Notes: a model not told the origin generated them from the letters alone. A stretch of 64,000 nucleotides of DNA from Apium graveolens (GCF_009905375.1 NC_133653.1:56738374-56802373); one strand, 5' to 3'. Counted from the first letter of the stretch, positions 1-11,039 are shown. Program-made: numbers and translations.

Positions 1-102
1 ACAATCTTACTATCTCACTACCAATATAAGCTCATGCTAGCTCGATCCAACTCAATCTGGAATCCTAGCTCGTACTAGGAACTAAGGAACCTCGCTACCA
101 AC
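1..102 (-). repeat. Element F, left LTR (3' LTR of a minus-strand element), first piece
   Basis: This piece matches 20530-20634 almost base for base, which is inside the right LTR of element F. The match resumes at 11361 after the Athila insertion. About 218 bp of this LTR lie beyond the left edge of the window, judged from the right copy, which starts at 20312. It has no coding content. Confidence 0.85.
98..102. repeat. Target-site duplication, left copy (CCAAC)
   Basis: CCAAC directly precedes the TG of the Athila LTR at 103. The same five bases follow the other LTR at 11361-11365. The uninterrupted site is seen in the right F LTR near 20630, where CTACCAACCATATCC is continuous, so this duplication dates from the Athila insertion. 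Confidence 0.92.
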
Positions 103-1565
103 TGTTAGGGCGAAATCACGCACTAATATTCACGCAAGTATACGCGTTCGCAAGTAATATAGAATACTTTCTAGTTCGTTCCCTCAGAGACTCAGACTAA
201 GTTATTGTCTAATTAAACTCACTCACCAATGTATGACTACTTCTCAATGTTAAGATAATAACACTTAAAATTGTTGATTAAATATTAACTATAATTAACT
301 ACTTAATTAACCACTTAACTAACACTTCAATTTATCAATAATAAAACACTCATGAGATCACAACTTCATTATTACTTCCTTCTATAGCCATTGTTATTAC
401 CTTTAGCATGTGACAGTGATGACATTAATCGAATAACACGAAACTGATAAAAGCCAACTTTCATTGTACTAATACCATTCTACCAAACATCCACAATTAA
501 GATAGAAGTTGAATAGTCATCAATCATGTTGAGTTTCTATATGTCTACAGAAATTGACAACACAATGATTTAAGCACAAGTTATCCCTTTTGATTACATA
601 GGGCAAATAAAACTGTTAGAGTTACCCACTAATCATGCACAACGTACATGAACCTATGCTAGCATGGCAAGTTCTAAATCTCAAGATCCACCGTCGCTTC
701 ACAAGAGATTAACACCCTATCTTATATGTTCGTGACGCACATAAGACGAATACGCACAACCAATACTAGATATCATGCAATCATCACACACTAAAGTATC
801 AAACAATTAACTAAAGAATTCCATAATAAATCTGTTGCAACCCCATGATCACGATTAGCCCATAATAGAACTTATCGCCATCATGGGTTCATATGAAATC
901 ATGATAAACAACACAAGAAAATAATAACTAAACTAATTATATTAAAACAGAGTATGTCACAAGAGTAAATAAGTCAAAGCAAGAAAACTAGCATCCAACG
1001 TTACAACGAAACAAAAATCACAAGAAAATATGCTTCCTCTTCGCTGCAGTGTGCTAAATCGGTCTTCTTCCTTATCTCCTTCGCTTCTTGCGCAAAACAC
1101 AATCTAAAACATAATCTCCTTCATATTCTCTATGAAAACGTCTCAAATCTACTTATATAATAGTCCCATAAAACTCAGATTACATAGAAGTTGGAAGCCA
1201 AACAGAAGTAGAAGTCTAAAATAATTCAGCTTTTTCCCTGACCCTGCGCGGCCGCTCAGCATTTCTGTGCGGGCGCGCAAGGCTGCTGCGCGGCCGTTCA
1301 GCATTGCTGCGCGGGCGCGCAGGACCCTACTGGAAAAAATCCAGGTTTGCTCCGTTTCTTCGCCGTAGTCTGCCCGTTCTTTTCCTCTCACAATGGTGAA
1401 CACATGCCAAGGCTTATTCTTGATGATTCCTCCTCCGAAATGCAACTAATACCCTGAAATGCATAAACACTAGAAAAACACATCAAATACACAAAATACT
1501 TGATTTCAAGACACCAATTTAAGCCATTTTAAGACGTTCTAAGTGGTATAAAATGCCACTTATCA
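103..1565 (-). repeat. Athila element 3' LTR
   Basis: A 1463-bp direct repeat of 9898-11360, beginning TGTTAGGGCG and ending CCACTTATCA on the plus strand. It contains a minus-strand TATA-like site near 1153-1162 and a pair of GC-rich 35-bp repeats at 1245-1279 and 1287-1321. The 98-codon minus-strand reading frame at 1149-1445 lies across the GC-rich repeats, is present in both LTRs, and is probably not a gene. Confidence 0.95.
1245..1321. repeat. Pair of GC-rich 35-bp repeats inside Athila 3' LTR
   Basis: Two 35-bp units, 1245-1279 and 1287-1321, each start TGCGCGGCCG, have a TCAGCAT centre and end GGGCGCGCA. They stand out sharply from the AT-rich surroundings. The same pair is in the 5' LTR (11040-11116) and, unexpectedly, in the internal region at 4155-4230. 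The two arms of each unit are partly complementary, so each could fold. Confidence 0.9.
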
Positions 1566-1580
1566 CACCCTCAAACTTAA
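1566..1580 (-). other. Polypurine tract of the Athila element
   Basis: Directly inside the 3' LTR, the minus strand reads TTAAGTTTGAGGGTG and then enters the LTR. This is the expected position for plus-strand priming. A near copy (14 of 15 bases) lies at 2654-2668. Confidence 0.8.
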
Positions 1581-2653
1581 ATCGATGCTTGTCCTCAAGC
1601 ATCACAGACTCAAAAATAAATAAAAATATGCATGAATGCAATCTATATGAAAATGCAATGATCCCCCTTACTACAATTAACCAACCAAATTGTCACGTCT
1701 CAACGAATGCAGTTAGACACTAAAGATCAATAAACTCATGCAAACGGACATACAGCCAGAAACGTGGTGTGTGCAAATGCTTAACAGATATGCTTCGGAA
1801 CTAGACCAATTACTATGACTAGACTATCCTCAAGGCAATCCTACGATTATACAAAGAATAAAAATTCTAGGCACAAAGTGATATACAACACTACAAGAAC
1901 TCTGGAGCTTACTACGGAATCGTGCTTTTTATTTACAACTCAAATGCTTATTTGACCGTGCAATGAGTGAGGTCCACAAAAGACTTATACAATGGTATCC
2001 ATGTAACGAGCGTTAGGTTAGCGGATCCCAGACTCTAAAAGCCTTAGGTCACTAGGCACAAAGTCCCTTAAGAACTTAATAACTCGAATACCAAAGAGCC
2101 CACTCTTGATCAATTATGCAAATTTTTTTTTTTTCTTTTCTGAGCAAGTGCGTTTCGCTCCATCTTGCTCAACCCTAGACTACTCGCATAACATGCGAGC
2201 CGGCTACTAGCCATTTGACGCCTAGCCACAACTAGCAACAAATTCCATTTTTACTCCATTTTTTTTTTCTTTTTTTTTTTTGCCTTTACCACTAAGAACC
2301 TATTATCAAATTCTAAGCATAATAAATAGATTATCCTCGAAAATAATCAGATCATAACAACAATCTAGCCCTTAAGCATTCTCTAAGACTTAGTGAAAAT
2401 ACAAGTGCTTCTAGCATGCATATCAACCTACACAACTTAATATCACTTTAATGCTATCACTACACTCGCATCAATATCACAATTCAGTCGATAAATCATT
2501 GCAAAAGGGATCATGGTATATGCATGAGCTATATGATATGACAAACAAATAAAGCTATATAAAAAAAACTATATGGCAAAAATTATGCAACTATATGAAC
2601 TAACTATCATGAATATGCAGCTATATGACACACACAAAATATTCCTTAACTAC
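1581..2653 (-). other. Non-coding Athila interior between ORF3 and 3' LTR
   Basis: About 1.07 kb without a credible ORF, AT-rich, with T-runs near 2127 and 2262-2280 on the plus strand. It is bounded on both sides by PPT-like tracts. I recognise nothing else in it. Confidence 0.6.
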
Positions 2654-2668
2654 CACCCCCAAACTTAA
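2654..2668 (-). other. Second PPT-like tract downstream of ORF3
   Basis: The minus strand reads TTAAGTTTGGGGGTG, which matches the PPT at 1566-1580 at 14 of 15 positions with a longer G run. It lies about 50 bp past the stop of ORF3. It may be an internal (central-type) PPT or the trace of a duplication. Confidence 0.6.
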
Positions 2669-2717
2669 AATCTTCACTGTCCCCAGTGAAGGTAGTAGAA
2701 AGGAACACAGGGTATAC

Positions 2718-3890
2718 CTACTCGGAGTCATCATCATCATCACCCTCAGTGGGTGGAGTATCAGGCGGCGGGTATGCAGAGTCCTCACCAAAAACTGGCC
2801 ACTGGATATCAGCTCCAAGGCCTCGAAAAGCAGTCCCTAACGCAAGAGTGAGCTCCTGAGCACACCTGCTCTGCGTCTCATACATGGCATCCATCCGCCG
2901 TGAAAGCCTCCTATACTGGGCATCACCCATCCCAACACCCTCCTGAGCTCTCGAAGAACCAGCCTCACCACGCCCTGGCCTAGCCATAGTAGCACCTCGT
3001 GCTGGACGTCCTCCTGGAAGACGATAACCCAGCCCATGCTCCTCAGGCTCACCACCGGTCCACTCCTGCATCCCATTCAGAGTGCCAGAATCTATCGGAG
3101 CTGCTGGCAACTGCAACTGCTCATGAGCCGGCCAGTTCACTCCTACTGCTCGGCATAGTTTCGTAACCGTGGATGCATAAGGGATGTTCATATGCTTTGC
3201 TCCCCTCAAAAACTTCAGAATTCCTTGGTAGATAAACTCACCAAGGTCCACATAGTATTCCTCATTCAGAATTCCCCACAACAGCTGTGCTCTCTCAACT
3301 GTGACCTCGTGTGCATGTGAAGAAGGCAAAATATTAGCACATATAAATGCATTCCATGCACGGGCATACCTGTTCATGGCGATCACCGGAAAGTGACGAT
3401 ACTCATTATTGGCTGGACTGCGGTTCCAAACTGTGCCCGGTCGACAGAGAGTCGCACAAATCAAATCCAAGTCAAAATCCTCAGCAGTCTTTTCATTCCA
3501 GTTCTCCTCCTCGGGCTTCCTCTCTCGCTGTCCAATCACACGGCGAATCGCCGCAGGATGATAATCAACCGTCAGCCCACGAACTACAGAAAACCCATTC
3601 TTTTCAGCCTTCGCATTCGCGTAGAACTCGCGAACAACGCTCATCGGTACTGCTTCGGGTGACTCACAAAAAGCTATCCACCCCTTCTCTGCAATTATGG
3701 GCAACAACTCACCATCCCTCCCTGATGGTAAAAACCCCCTCTCCTTCAGAATCGGCTTCCCCAACAGCCTAGTGTACTCCTCCTCCGCAGCTCTGTCAGT
3801 TAACCGAGGCCTTGCAGCAGTACCCCTTGATGAATCAGCAGTAGGAACTGTGCTGCTGCTGTCAATAGTGCGTGCTCTCTTGGGTGCCAT
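2718..3890 (-). CDS. Athila ORF3 (env-position protein, unknown function)
   Basis: An uninterrupted 390-codon ORF downstream of pol, starting MAPKRARTIDSSS. Athila elements typically carry an extra ORF here, often called env-like. This one shows no obvious signal peptide or transmembrane segment. It resembles the family annotated as putative plant transposon protein: a central globular part with a WNAFICANILPSSH-like stretch (about residues 180-195), then a Pro/Arg-rich tail and an acidic C-terminus (about residues 375-390). The N-terminus is basic. It is the only uninterrupted coding frame in the element. Its function is unknown; the family assignment is from recognition and not from a search. 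Confidence 0.75.
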   Translation of the reverse strand: MAPKRARTIDSSSTVPTADSSRGTAARPRLTDRAAEEEYTRLLGKPILKERGFLPSGRDGELLPIIAEKGWIAFCESPEAVPMSVVREFYANAKAEKNGFSVVRGLTVDYHPAAIRRVIGQRERKPEEENWNEKTAEDFDLDLICATLCRPGTVWNRSPANNEYRHFPVIAMNRYARAWNAFICANILPSSHAHEVTVERAQLLWGILNEEYYVDLGEFIYQGILKFLRGAKHMNIPYASTVTKLCRAVGVNWPAHEQLQLPAAPIDSGTLNGMQEWTGGEPEEHGLGYRLPGGRPARGATMARPGRGEAGSSRAQEGVGMGDAQYRRLSRRMDAMYETQSRCAQELTLALGTAFRGLGADIQWPVFGEDSAYPPPDTPPTEGDDDDDSE

Positions 3891-4389
3891 TAATTTGTGA
3901 ATAAAAGTGTGTAAGAACTGATTTTTGATGTTTATAAGAGGGTTTAAGTGTAGGAAGTTTGTGGGAGATATGTAGGATAGGTGTATGTATATATAGGGTG
4001 TGGAGTAGGTTAAATTAGATTAGGAGTGGGGTTGAGGGATAAAATCATGGGGTAATGGGAAAAGAATTCGTGGGTTTATGGGCTGTGATGGGTTTTTGTG
4101 TTTTTTGTTTTTTTTTTTCTCTGAACTGTAAAAAATTTTCTGGAACTCGACCCCTGCGCGGCCGCTCAGCATTTCTGCGCGAGCGCGCAGCAAGCTGCGC
4201 GACCGCTCAGCATAGCTGCGCGGGCGCGCATAGGGTCTCTGGAAAATTTTTTTTTCAGCCGCTTTTTTCTGATTTTTTTGTGTTTTTGGATAGGTTATTA
4301 ACTTCTAAGGGTTCCTGTAACAACAATTCATGGGTTGCCTCCCACGCAGCGCTTCTTTTTCGTCATTAGCTTGACGTTCCGTACCTTTC
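3891..4389 (-). other. Spacer between Athila pol and ORF3
   Basis: About 500 bp with no ORF on the element strand. On the plus strand it is G/T-rich, with T-runs (4108-4119, 4246-4254). It holds the internal GC-rich repeat pair. It could contain the leader or promoter for ORF3, but I cannot define one. Confidence 0.6.
4155..4230. repeat. Internal GC-rich 35-bp repeat pair, shared with the LTRs
   Basis: Units 4155-4189 and 4196-4230 are each 35 bp and near-identical to the LTR units at 1245-1321 and 11040-11116. They lie in the pol-ORF3 spacer. The flanks do not obviously match the LTR, so this is not simply a displaced LTR piece. Confidence 0.88.
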
Positions 4390-7300
4390 TCAAGTAGTCA
4401 ACAAAATGGCACTAACCACCTCTCGGTTTGCCATGTCCCCATAGTAGTGCTTCAACCGCTGACCGTTAACCTTGAATGCTTGGTCCGAATCATTCTCAAA
4501 AATTTCCACCGCTCCATGTGGAAACACAGTTTTGACAATAAAAGGTCCAGACCACCTTGATTTCAACTTCCCAGGAAAAAGTCAGAGCCGAGAGTTGAAT
4601 AACAGAACTTGTTGCCCTGGCACAAATAACTTAGGATGTAGCTTCCTATCGTGCCACCTCTTCACCTTTTCCTTATACATTTTGTTATTCTCGTACGCTT
4701 GCAGTCGAAATTCATCAAGTTCATTAAGCTGAAGCATTCTTTTCTTACCAGCTGCATCTAAATCCAGGTTCAATTTCTTCAATGCCCAGTAGGACTTATG
4801 CTCAAGCTCCGCCGGTAGATGACATCCCTTACCGTACACCAACTGAAACGGTGACATCCCAAGTGGAGTTTTGTATGCTGTTCTGTAAGCCCAAACAGCT
4901 TCATCGAGCTTTAAAGACCAATCCTTCCTTGACGGACAAACAACCTTCTCTAGAATGCACTTTATCTCTCTGTTAGACACTTCCGCTTGACCATTTGTTT
5001 GCGGATGATAGGCAGTAGCTACTCGATGATTCACATTATAACGCTGCATCATAGAAGTGAACTTACGGTTGCAAAAATGCGATCCTTCATCACTTATGAT
5101 TACCCGAGGCGTTCCAAACCTTGTGAAAATTTGCTTATGAAGAAAATTTAGTACTACCTTTGCATCATTTGTCGGTAAAGCTTTAACTTCGACCCATTTT
5201 GAGATATAATCGACTGCCAGCAAGATGTACTGATTATTGCAAGACGAGATAAAAGGCCCCATGAAATCGATTCCCCACACATCAAAGACCTCGACTTCAA
5301 GCATCATATTTAATGGCATCTCATCCTTCCTTGACAAATTTCCCACTCTTTGGCAACGATCACACCTTAAAACAAACTGATGAGCATCCTTGAACAAAGT
5401 AGGCCAGAAAAAACCTGCTTGCAGAATACGAGCTGCCGTCTTCTCACCTCCATAGTGTCCACCATAAACCGTGGAATGGCAGTCTCGTAATATCCCCTCC
5501 GTCTCACAGAACGGGATATATCTCCTGATGATCTGGTCAGCTCCCTGTCTAAACAAATATGGTTCATCCCACATATACCACTTCACCTCATGCAGAAACT
5601 TCTTCTTTTGAGCGGATGTCAAATTAAGCGGCATTATATTGCTGACAAGATAGTTTACAATATCTGCAAACCATGGTTCTTCCTCCTGAATTGCAAACAA
5701 CTGCTCATCCGGAAAAGATTCATTGATTAACGTCCTATCTTGTGAAGTAGAATCGGGATTCTCCAACCTAGAGAGATGGTCAGCTACTTGATTCTCAGTA
5801 CCTTTTCTATCTTTGATCTCTAACTCAAATTCTTGAAGTAAAAGCACCCAACGAATGAGTCTCGGCTTCGAATCCTTCTTAGAAACCAGATAGCGAATAG
5901 CTGCATGATCAGTGAATACTGTTACTTTCGTACCAAGCAGATAAGATCGAAATTTCTCAAAGCCAAAGACTATAGCCAAAAACTCCTTCTCAGTAGTGGT
6001 GTAGTTCAATTGGGCCCCATTTAAAGTCTTACTCGCATAGTAGACCACATGGAAGAGATTTTTCTTGCGCTGTCCCAGAACTGCACCTACCGCATAATCA
6101 CTCGCATCACACATCATCTCAAACGGTTCTGTCCAATCTGGTGCTGTAATAACTGGTGCAGTGATCAAACTCTTCTTGAGAGTCTCGAATGCTGCCAAAC
6201 ATTCATCATCAAATTTGAAAGGCACATCTTTCTCAAGCAAATTGCACAATGGCTTAGATATCTTTGAAAAGTCCTTGATGAATCGCCGATAAAAACCCGC
6301 ATGACCGAGAAAACTACGGATTCCTTTCACAGAATTGGGTGGGGGAAGATTTTCAATGACTCCCACCTTGGCCTTGTCCACCTCCAGACCCTTGCTAGAG
6401 ACCTTATGCCCAAGGATAATGCCTTCATGCACCATAAAATGACATTTCTCCCAATTAAGCACCAAATTAGTTTCCACGCATCTTTTGAGTACGGCGCGCA
6501 GATTATTCAAACATTCATCATATGAGTGTCCAAAGACGGAGAAGTCATCCATGAACACTTCGACGTTATTTCCAATCATGTCAGAGAATATAGCCATCAT
6601 ACATCTCTGAAAGGTGGCCGGGGCGCCACATAACCCAAACGAAACTCTACGAAAAGCAAATGTGCCAAATGGACAAGTGAAGGTAGTATTTTCCTGATCC
6701 TCTGGTGCAATACAAATCTGATTATACCCGGAATAACCATCCAGAAGACAAAAATACTCATGTCCCGCCAATCTGTCAAGCATTTGATCAATGAATGGGA
6801 GAGGGAAGTGATCCTTCCTTATGGCTTTGTTCAATTTTCTATAATCCATGCATACTCTCCATCCTGTAACTGTTTGAGTAGGGATGAGCTCATTCTTTTC
6901 ATTTGCGACCACAGTGATACCTCCTTTCTTAGGTACACATTGCACGGGGCTCACCCACGAGCTGTCAGAAATAGGATAAATGATGCCTGCATCTAGCCAT
7001 TTCAGAATTTTTTTCTTCACCACCTCCTTCATGATCGGGTTCAGTCTTCGCTGCTGTTCCACAGTTGGCTTACTACCTTCCTCTAACAAAATTTTATGCA
7101 TACAATATGAAGGACTTATCCCCTTGATGTCTGCTATGGTCCATCCTATAGCCGATTTAAATTCTCTCAAAATCCTTAAGAGCTTGTCTTCCTCACTACC
7201 TGAAAGGTCAGCTGAAATAATAATAGGTAACGTAGATGAATCACCTAAAAAAGCATACCTCAAGTGTTCAGGTAATGGTTTGAGCTCCAAGGTAGGTGCT

Positions 7301-7407
7301 TCCTCTATTGATGGTTTGAGCTTCCCTTCAGCATTCTTAAGGTCAGAAGTACCAAGAGATTCAAATGGTATGTCGAGCTTTCGCTTCCATGGAGAAGCGT
7401 TCAGATA
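4390..7407 (-). pseudogene. pol: Athila pol: reverse transcriptase, RNase H, integrase (nonsense-interrupted)
   Basis: One reading frame continues from gag. The open part 4582-7290 (902 codons) has RT with the FMDDFSVFG active-site motif (about residue 248), RNase H ([35 protein letters not shown]), and integrase with an HHCC finger (CDRCQR) and catalytic-core motifs ([29 protein letters not shown]). The frame is closed upstream by TAA at 7408-7410 and downstream by TGA at 4582-4584. It then stays open to a natural-looking stop at 4390-4392, and that last stretch carries the integrase C-terminal region ([13 protein letters not shown]). Both internal stops are explainable as C-to-T changes. 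The polyprotein would act in cytoplasmic particles and its integrase in the nucleus. Confidence 0.92.
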
Positions 7408-8733
7408 TTATAATTGCTCGTTGCTATCTTCATCATCACTGTCAAATTCCCCCACTAAGGCCTTTTCCAATACATCAGACATTAGCATGTGCTCGAGTTC
7501 CGAAGTAACCGCAGAATCAAACACATCCACTTTTAAGCACTCCTCATCTTCTGTAGGGAATTTCATTGCCTTAAATACGTTGAAGGTCACATCCTGATCT
7601 TGGACCCGCATAGTAAGTTCCCCTTTTTGCACATCTATCAAGGTACGGCCAGTAGCCAAGAAAGGCCTCCCCAAGATTATGGGAATCTTCTTATCTTCCT
7701 CAAAATCCAGAATAACAAAATCAGCGGGAAAGAAGAGCTTATCCACCTTGACGAGCACATCCTCAACTATGCCCCTTGGGTAAGTAATGGAACGGTTAGC
7801 CAATTGTAGCGACATGTATGTGGGTTTTGGATCAGGCAGATCCAGCTTTTTAAAGATCGACAACGGCATCAGATTAATGCTTGCTCCCAAATCACAAAGG
7901 CACTTGTCAAAAGTTAGATTGCCAATGGTGCAAGGAATGGTGAAGCTTCCTGGATCTTTCAGTTTTGGTGGTAACTTTTGCTGCAGAACAGCGCTGCATT
8001 CTTCCGTGAGAGCAACGGTTTCAAGGTCATCCAGTTTCACCTTCCTTGAAAGAATAGTCTTCATAAACTTCGCATAACTAGGCATTTGTTCCAGAGCCTC
8101 AGCGAAAGGTATATTGATGTGAAGTTTCTTGAACACCTCCAGAAACTTCCCGAACTGTCTATCCAGCTTTTGTTGCTGCAATCTCTTAGGAAAAGGTGGT
8201 GGATGATAGAGCTGTTTCTCCCCTGTATTAGCCTCAGGCAGAGTGTGTTCAACAGTAGTCTTCCTTGGTTCCGCCGCTTTCTCCTTTTGCTTAGATTCTT
8301 CATCTCTAACTTCAGCTTCGACTTCTTTTGCCTTTTCAGCATCAGCTACTTTTCCAGACCTTAAGGTAATAGCCTTGACTTGCTCTTTAGCTTCCTTCCT
8401 GCCTGGTACTTCCGTGTCACTGGGAAGAGTGCCAGGTTGACGATTGAGCACTGCATTGGCTAATTGACCGATTTGATTTTCCAAGGTCTTGATAGAAACC
8501 GCCTGACTCTTGCACAACAGCTTAAGTTCCTCAAAATCAGCACTAGTAGGTACATCTGCACTTCCCTGTTGAGGATATGATTGCCTTGTAGCATACTGCT
8601 GTGGTTGTTGGAATCCAGGTGGGTTAAACTGTTTACTTACTCCTTGCTGATATGTTGGCTGAATAGCATTCTGATTATTCCCCCAGCTGAAATTTGGATG
8701 ATTTCTGTTGTTAGGATGATAGGTCCCTGGCAC
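7408..8733 (-). CDS. Athila gag C-terminal part and aspartic protease
   Basis: A 441-codon segment in the same frame as gag upstream and pol downstream. The first third is Gln/Pro-rich (NHPNFSWGNNQN, QQPQQYA). The protease follows, with its active-site motif as DLGASINLMP (about residue 280) in place of the usual D-T/S-G-A, as is normal for Athila-like elements, and the ILGRPFLATG flap/C-terminal motif. It is separated from gag by one TGA (8746-8748) and from pol by one TAA (7408-7410). The first ATG is not a natural start; it is simply the first after the stop. Confidence 0.85.
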   Translation of the reverse strand: MPGTYHPNNRNHPNFSWGNNQNAIQPTYQQGVSKQFNPPGFQQPQQYATRQSYPQQGSADVPTSADFEELKLLCKSQAVSIKTLENQIGQLANAVLNRQPGTLPSDTEVPGRKEAKEQVKAITLRSGKVADAEKAKEVEAEVRDEESKQKEKAAEPRKTTVEHTLPEANTGEKQLYHPPPFPKRLQQQKLDRQFGKFLEVFKKLHINIPFAEALEQMPSYAKFMKTILSRKVKLDDLETVALTEECSAVLQQKLPPKLKDPGSFTIPCTIGNLTFDKCLCDLGASINLMPLSIFKKLDLPDPKPTYMSLQLANRSITYPRGIVEDVLVKVDKLFFPADFVILDFEEDKKIPIILGRPFLATGRTLIDVQKGELTMRVQDQDVTFNVFKAMKFPTEDEECLKVDVFDSAVTSELEHMLMSDVLEKALVGEFDSDDEDSNEQL

Positions 8734-8745
8734 AGGCTGCTGTTG

Positions 8746-9756
8746 TCACTGATAATTATTCACATATTGAACAGATTCGTTGACAAGAGAACACTGATCC
8801 GTAGCATGAGAACCTGCACAAAGCTCACAAACCATAGTTATTTGATTAACTCCATACGTGGCCAGAGAATCAACCTTTATTGATAGCGCTTGGAGCTGGG
8901 CTGCAATAGCGGTGGCTGCATCAACTTCCAGAATACCTGCAACCTTGCCTGACGTCATCCTCTGAGTTGGGTTTTGATGCTCATTTGCAGCCATTATCTC
9001 TATAAGATTATACGCCTCAGTATAGCTTTTAGCCCATAAGGCGCCTCCAGCTGCTGCATCGAGCATGGGCCGAGATTGGGCCCCCAAACCATTATAAAAA
9101 CCAGTGATTACCATCCAATCCGGCATTCCATGATGTGGACATTTTCTCAAAATTTCCTTGTAGCGTTCCCAAGCCTCGCACATAGATTCTGTAGGTTGCT
9201 GCGCAAACTGAGTAAGAGCACTCCTCATAGCAGCAGTCTTTGCCATTGGATAAAACTTCACCAGAAACTTTTGCGCAAGATCTTGCCACGTAGTGATGGA
9301 CCCAGCTGGTTTAGAATGTAACCAGTCTTTAGCCTTATCCCTCAGTGAGAATGGAAAAAGCCTCAACTTGATAGCCTCATCAGTCACGCCATTATACTTA
9401 AAAGTGCTACAGATCTCGACAAAATTCCTTATGTGCATGTTGGGGTCTTCAGTTGCCGCTCCTTCAAAAGAAACAGAATTCTGCACCATCTGAATAGTGC
9501 CCGGCTTGATTTCAAAGGTGTTAGCTTGAATAGCCGGATGAAGGATGCTTGACTGAATGTCATCAATTTTAGGCCGAGAAAAATCCATAAGAGCTGGATC
9601 AGCTTGAACAATACGATTTTCCATGTTTACTGGTTCTTTCTGCTCAGTTCCTGAATCCGAATCCTCAAAATCTAACTTCTCCGGAGTATCAAGAACTTCT
9701 TCTTTCTCCTCAGCTGTATCTAAGGTCCTCTTGCGAGCACGAGAACGAGTTTGCAT
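8746..9756 (-). CDS. gag: Athila gag (capsid/nucleocapsid), N-terminal part
   Basis: A 336-codon ORF starting MQTRSRARKRTL, the first ORF after the PBS. The Retrotrans_gag core is visible (LRLFPFSLRDKAKDWLHSKP, then CEAWERYKEILRKCPHHGMP). A variant zinc knuckle CELCAGSHATDQC (C-x2-C-x3-H-x4-C) is near residue 310. A TGA at 8746-8748 stops it, but the same frame reopens at once and carries the rest of gag and protease, so this is a single nonsense change, compatible with CGA to TGA. Confidence 0.9.
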   Translation of the reverse strand: MQTRSRARKRTLDTAEEKEEVLDTPEKLDFEDSDSGTEQKEPVNMENRIVQADPALMDFSRPKIDDIQSSILHPAIQANTFEIKPGTIQMVQNSVSFEGAATEDPNMHIRNFVEICSTFKYNGVTDEAIKLRLFPFSLRDKAKDWLHSKPAGSITTWQDLAQKFLVKFYPMAKTAAMRSALTQFAQQPTESMCEAWERYKEILRKCPHHGMPDWMVITGFYNGLGAQSRPMLDAAAGGALWAKSYTEAYNLIEIMAANEHQNPTQRMTSGKVAGILEVDAATAIAAQLQALSIKVDSLATYGVNQITMVCELCAGSHATDQCSLVNESVQYVNNYQ

Positions 9757-9870
9757 AAACGCTTGCTAAAGTACCTGAAACACAACCGAAAAGAGTAAGC
9801 AACTACTACGTCCTAATCACTGAGTCCTAATGACCAATGATGGTAAGTACATAAACTAAACAAATACGCC

Positions 9871-9891
9871 GAGTCCCCGGCAGCGGCGCCA
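9871..9891 (-). other. Athila primer binding site (tRNA-Asp-like)
   Basis: On the minus strand TGGCGCCGCTGCCGGGGAC begins six bases inside the 5' LTR. This resembles the PBS reported for Athila/Tat elements, complementary to a tRNA-Asp 3' end. The tRNA identity is from memory of the lineage. Confidence 0.8.
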
Positions 9892-10947
9892 AAAACTTGT
9901 TAGGGCGAAATCACGCACTAATATTCACGCAAGTATACGCGTTCGCAAGTAATATAGAATACTTTCTAGTTCGTTCCCTCAGAGACTCAGACTAAGTTAT
10001 TGTCTAATTAAACTCACTCACCAATGTATGACTACTTCTCAATGTTAAGATAATAACACTTAAAATTGTTGATTAAATATTAACTATAATTAACTACTTA
10101 ATTAACCACTTAACTAACACTTCAATTTATCAATAATAAAACACTCATGAGATCACAACTTCATTATTACTTCCTTCTATAGCCATTGTTATTACCTTTA
10201 GCATGTGACAGCGATGACATTAATCGAATAACACAAAACTGATAAAAGCCAACTTTCATTGTACTAATACCATTCTATCAAACATCCACAATTAAGATAG
10301 AAGTTGAATAGTCATCAATCATGTTGAGTTCCTATATATCTACAGAAATTGACAACACAACGATTTAAGCACAAGTTATCCCTTTTGATTACATAGGGCA
10401 AATAAAACTGTTAGAGTTACCCACTAATCATGCACAACGTACATGAACCTATGCTAGCATGGCAAGTTCTAAATCTCAAGATCCACCGTCACTTCACAAG
10501 AGATTAACACCCTATCTTATATGTTCACGACGCACATAAGACGAATACGCACAACCAATACTAGATATCATGCAATCATCACACACTAAAGTATTAAACA
10601 ATTAACTAAAGAATTCCATAATAAATCCGTTGCAACCCCATGATCACGATTAGCCCATAATAGAACTTATCGCCATCATAGGTTCATATGAAATCATGAT
10701 AAACAACACAAGAAAATAATAACTAAACTAATTATATTAAAACAGAGTACGTCACAAGAGTAAATAAGTCAAAGCAAGAAAACTAGCATCCAACGTTACA
10801 ACGAAACAAAAATCACAAGAAAATATGCTTCCTCTTCGCTGCAGTGTGCTAAATCGGTCTTCTTCCTTATCTCCTTCGCTTCTTGCGCAAAACACAATCT
10901 AAAACATAATCTCCTTCATATTCTCTATGAAAACGTCTCAAATCTAC

Positions 10948-10957
10948 TTATATAATA
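10948..10957 (-). promoter_or_regulatory. Putative TATA box of Athila LTR promoter
   Basis: The minus strand reads ATTATATAAGTAG within the LTR, downstream of the GC-rich repeats in the element's direction. The matching site in the 3' LTR is near 1153-1162. No transcription start can be seen from sequence alone. Confidence 0.5.
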
Positions 10958-11039
10958 GTCCCATAAAACTCAGATTACATAGAAGTTGGAAGCCAAACAG
11001 AAGTAGAAGTCTAAAATAATTCAGCTTTTTCCCCGACCC

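Noticed and set aside
1149..1445. 98-codon ORF over the GC-rich LTR repeats, also at 10944-11240
   Set aside because: It repeats only because the LTR repeats; the Ala/Arg-rich peptide is a by-product of the GC-rich units. No start context or relatives recognised.
3347..3900. Plus-strand ORFs opposite Athila ORF3
   Set aside because: Antisense shadows of the 390-codon ORF3, low-complexity and without motifs.
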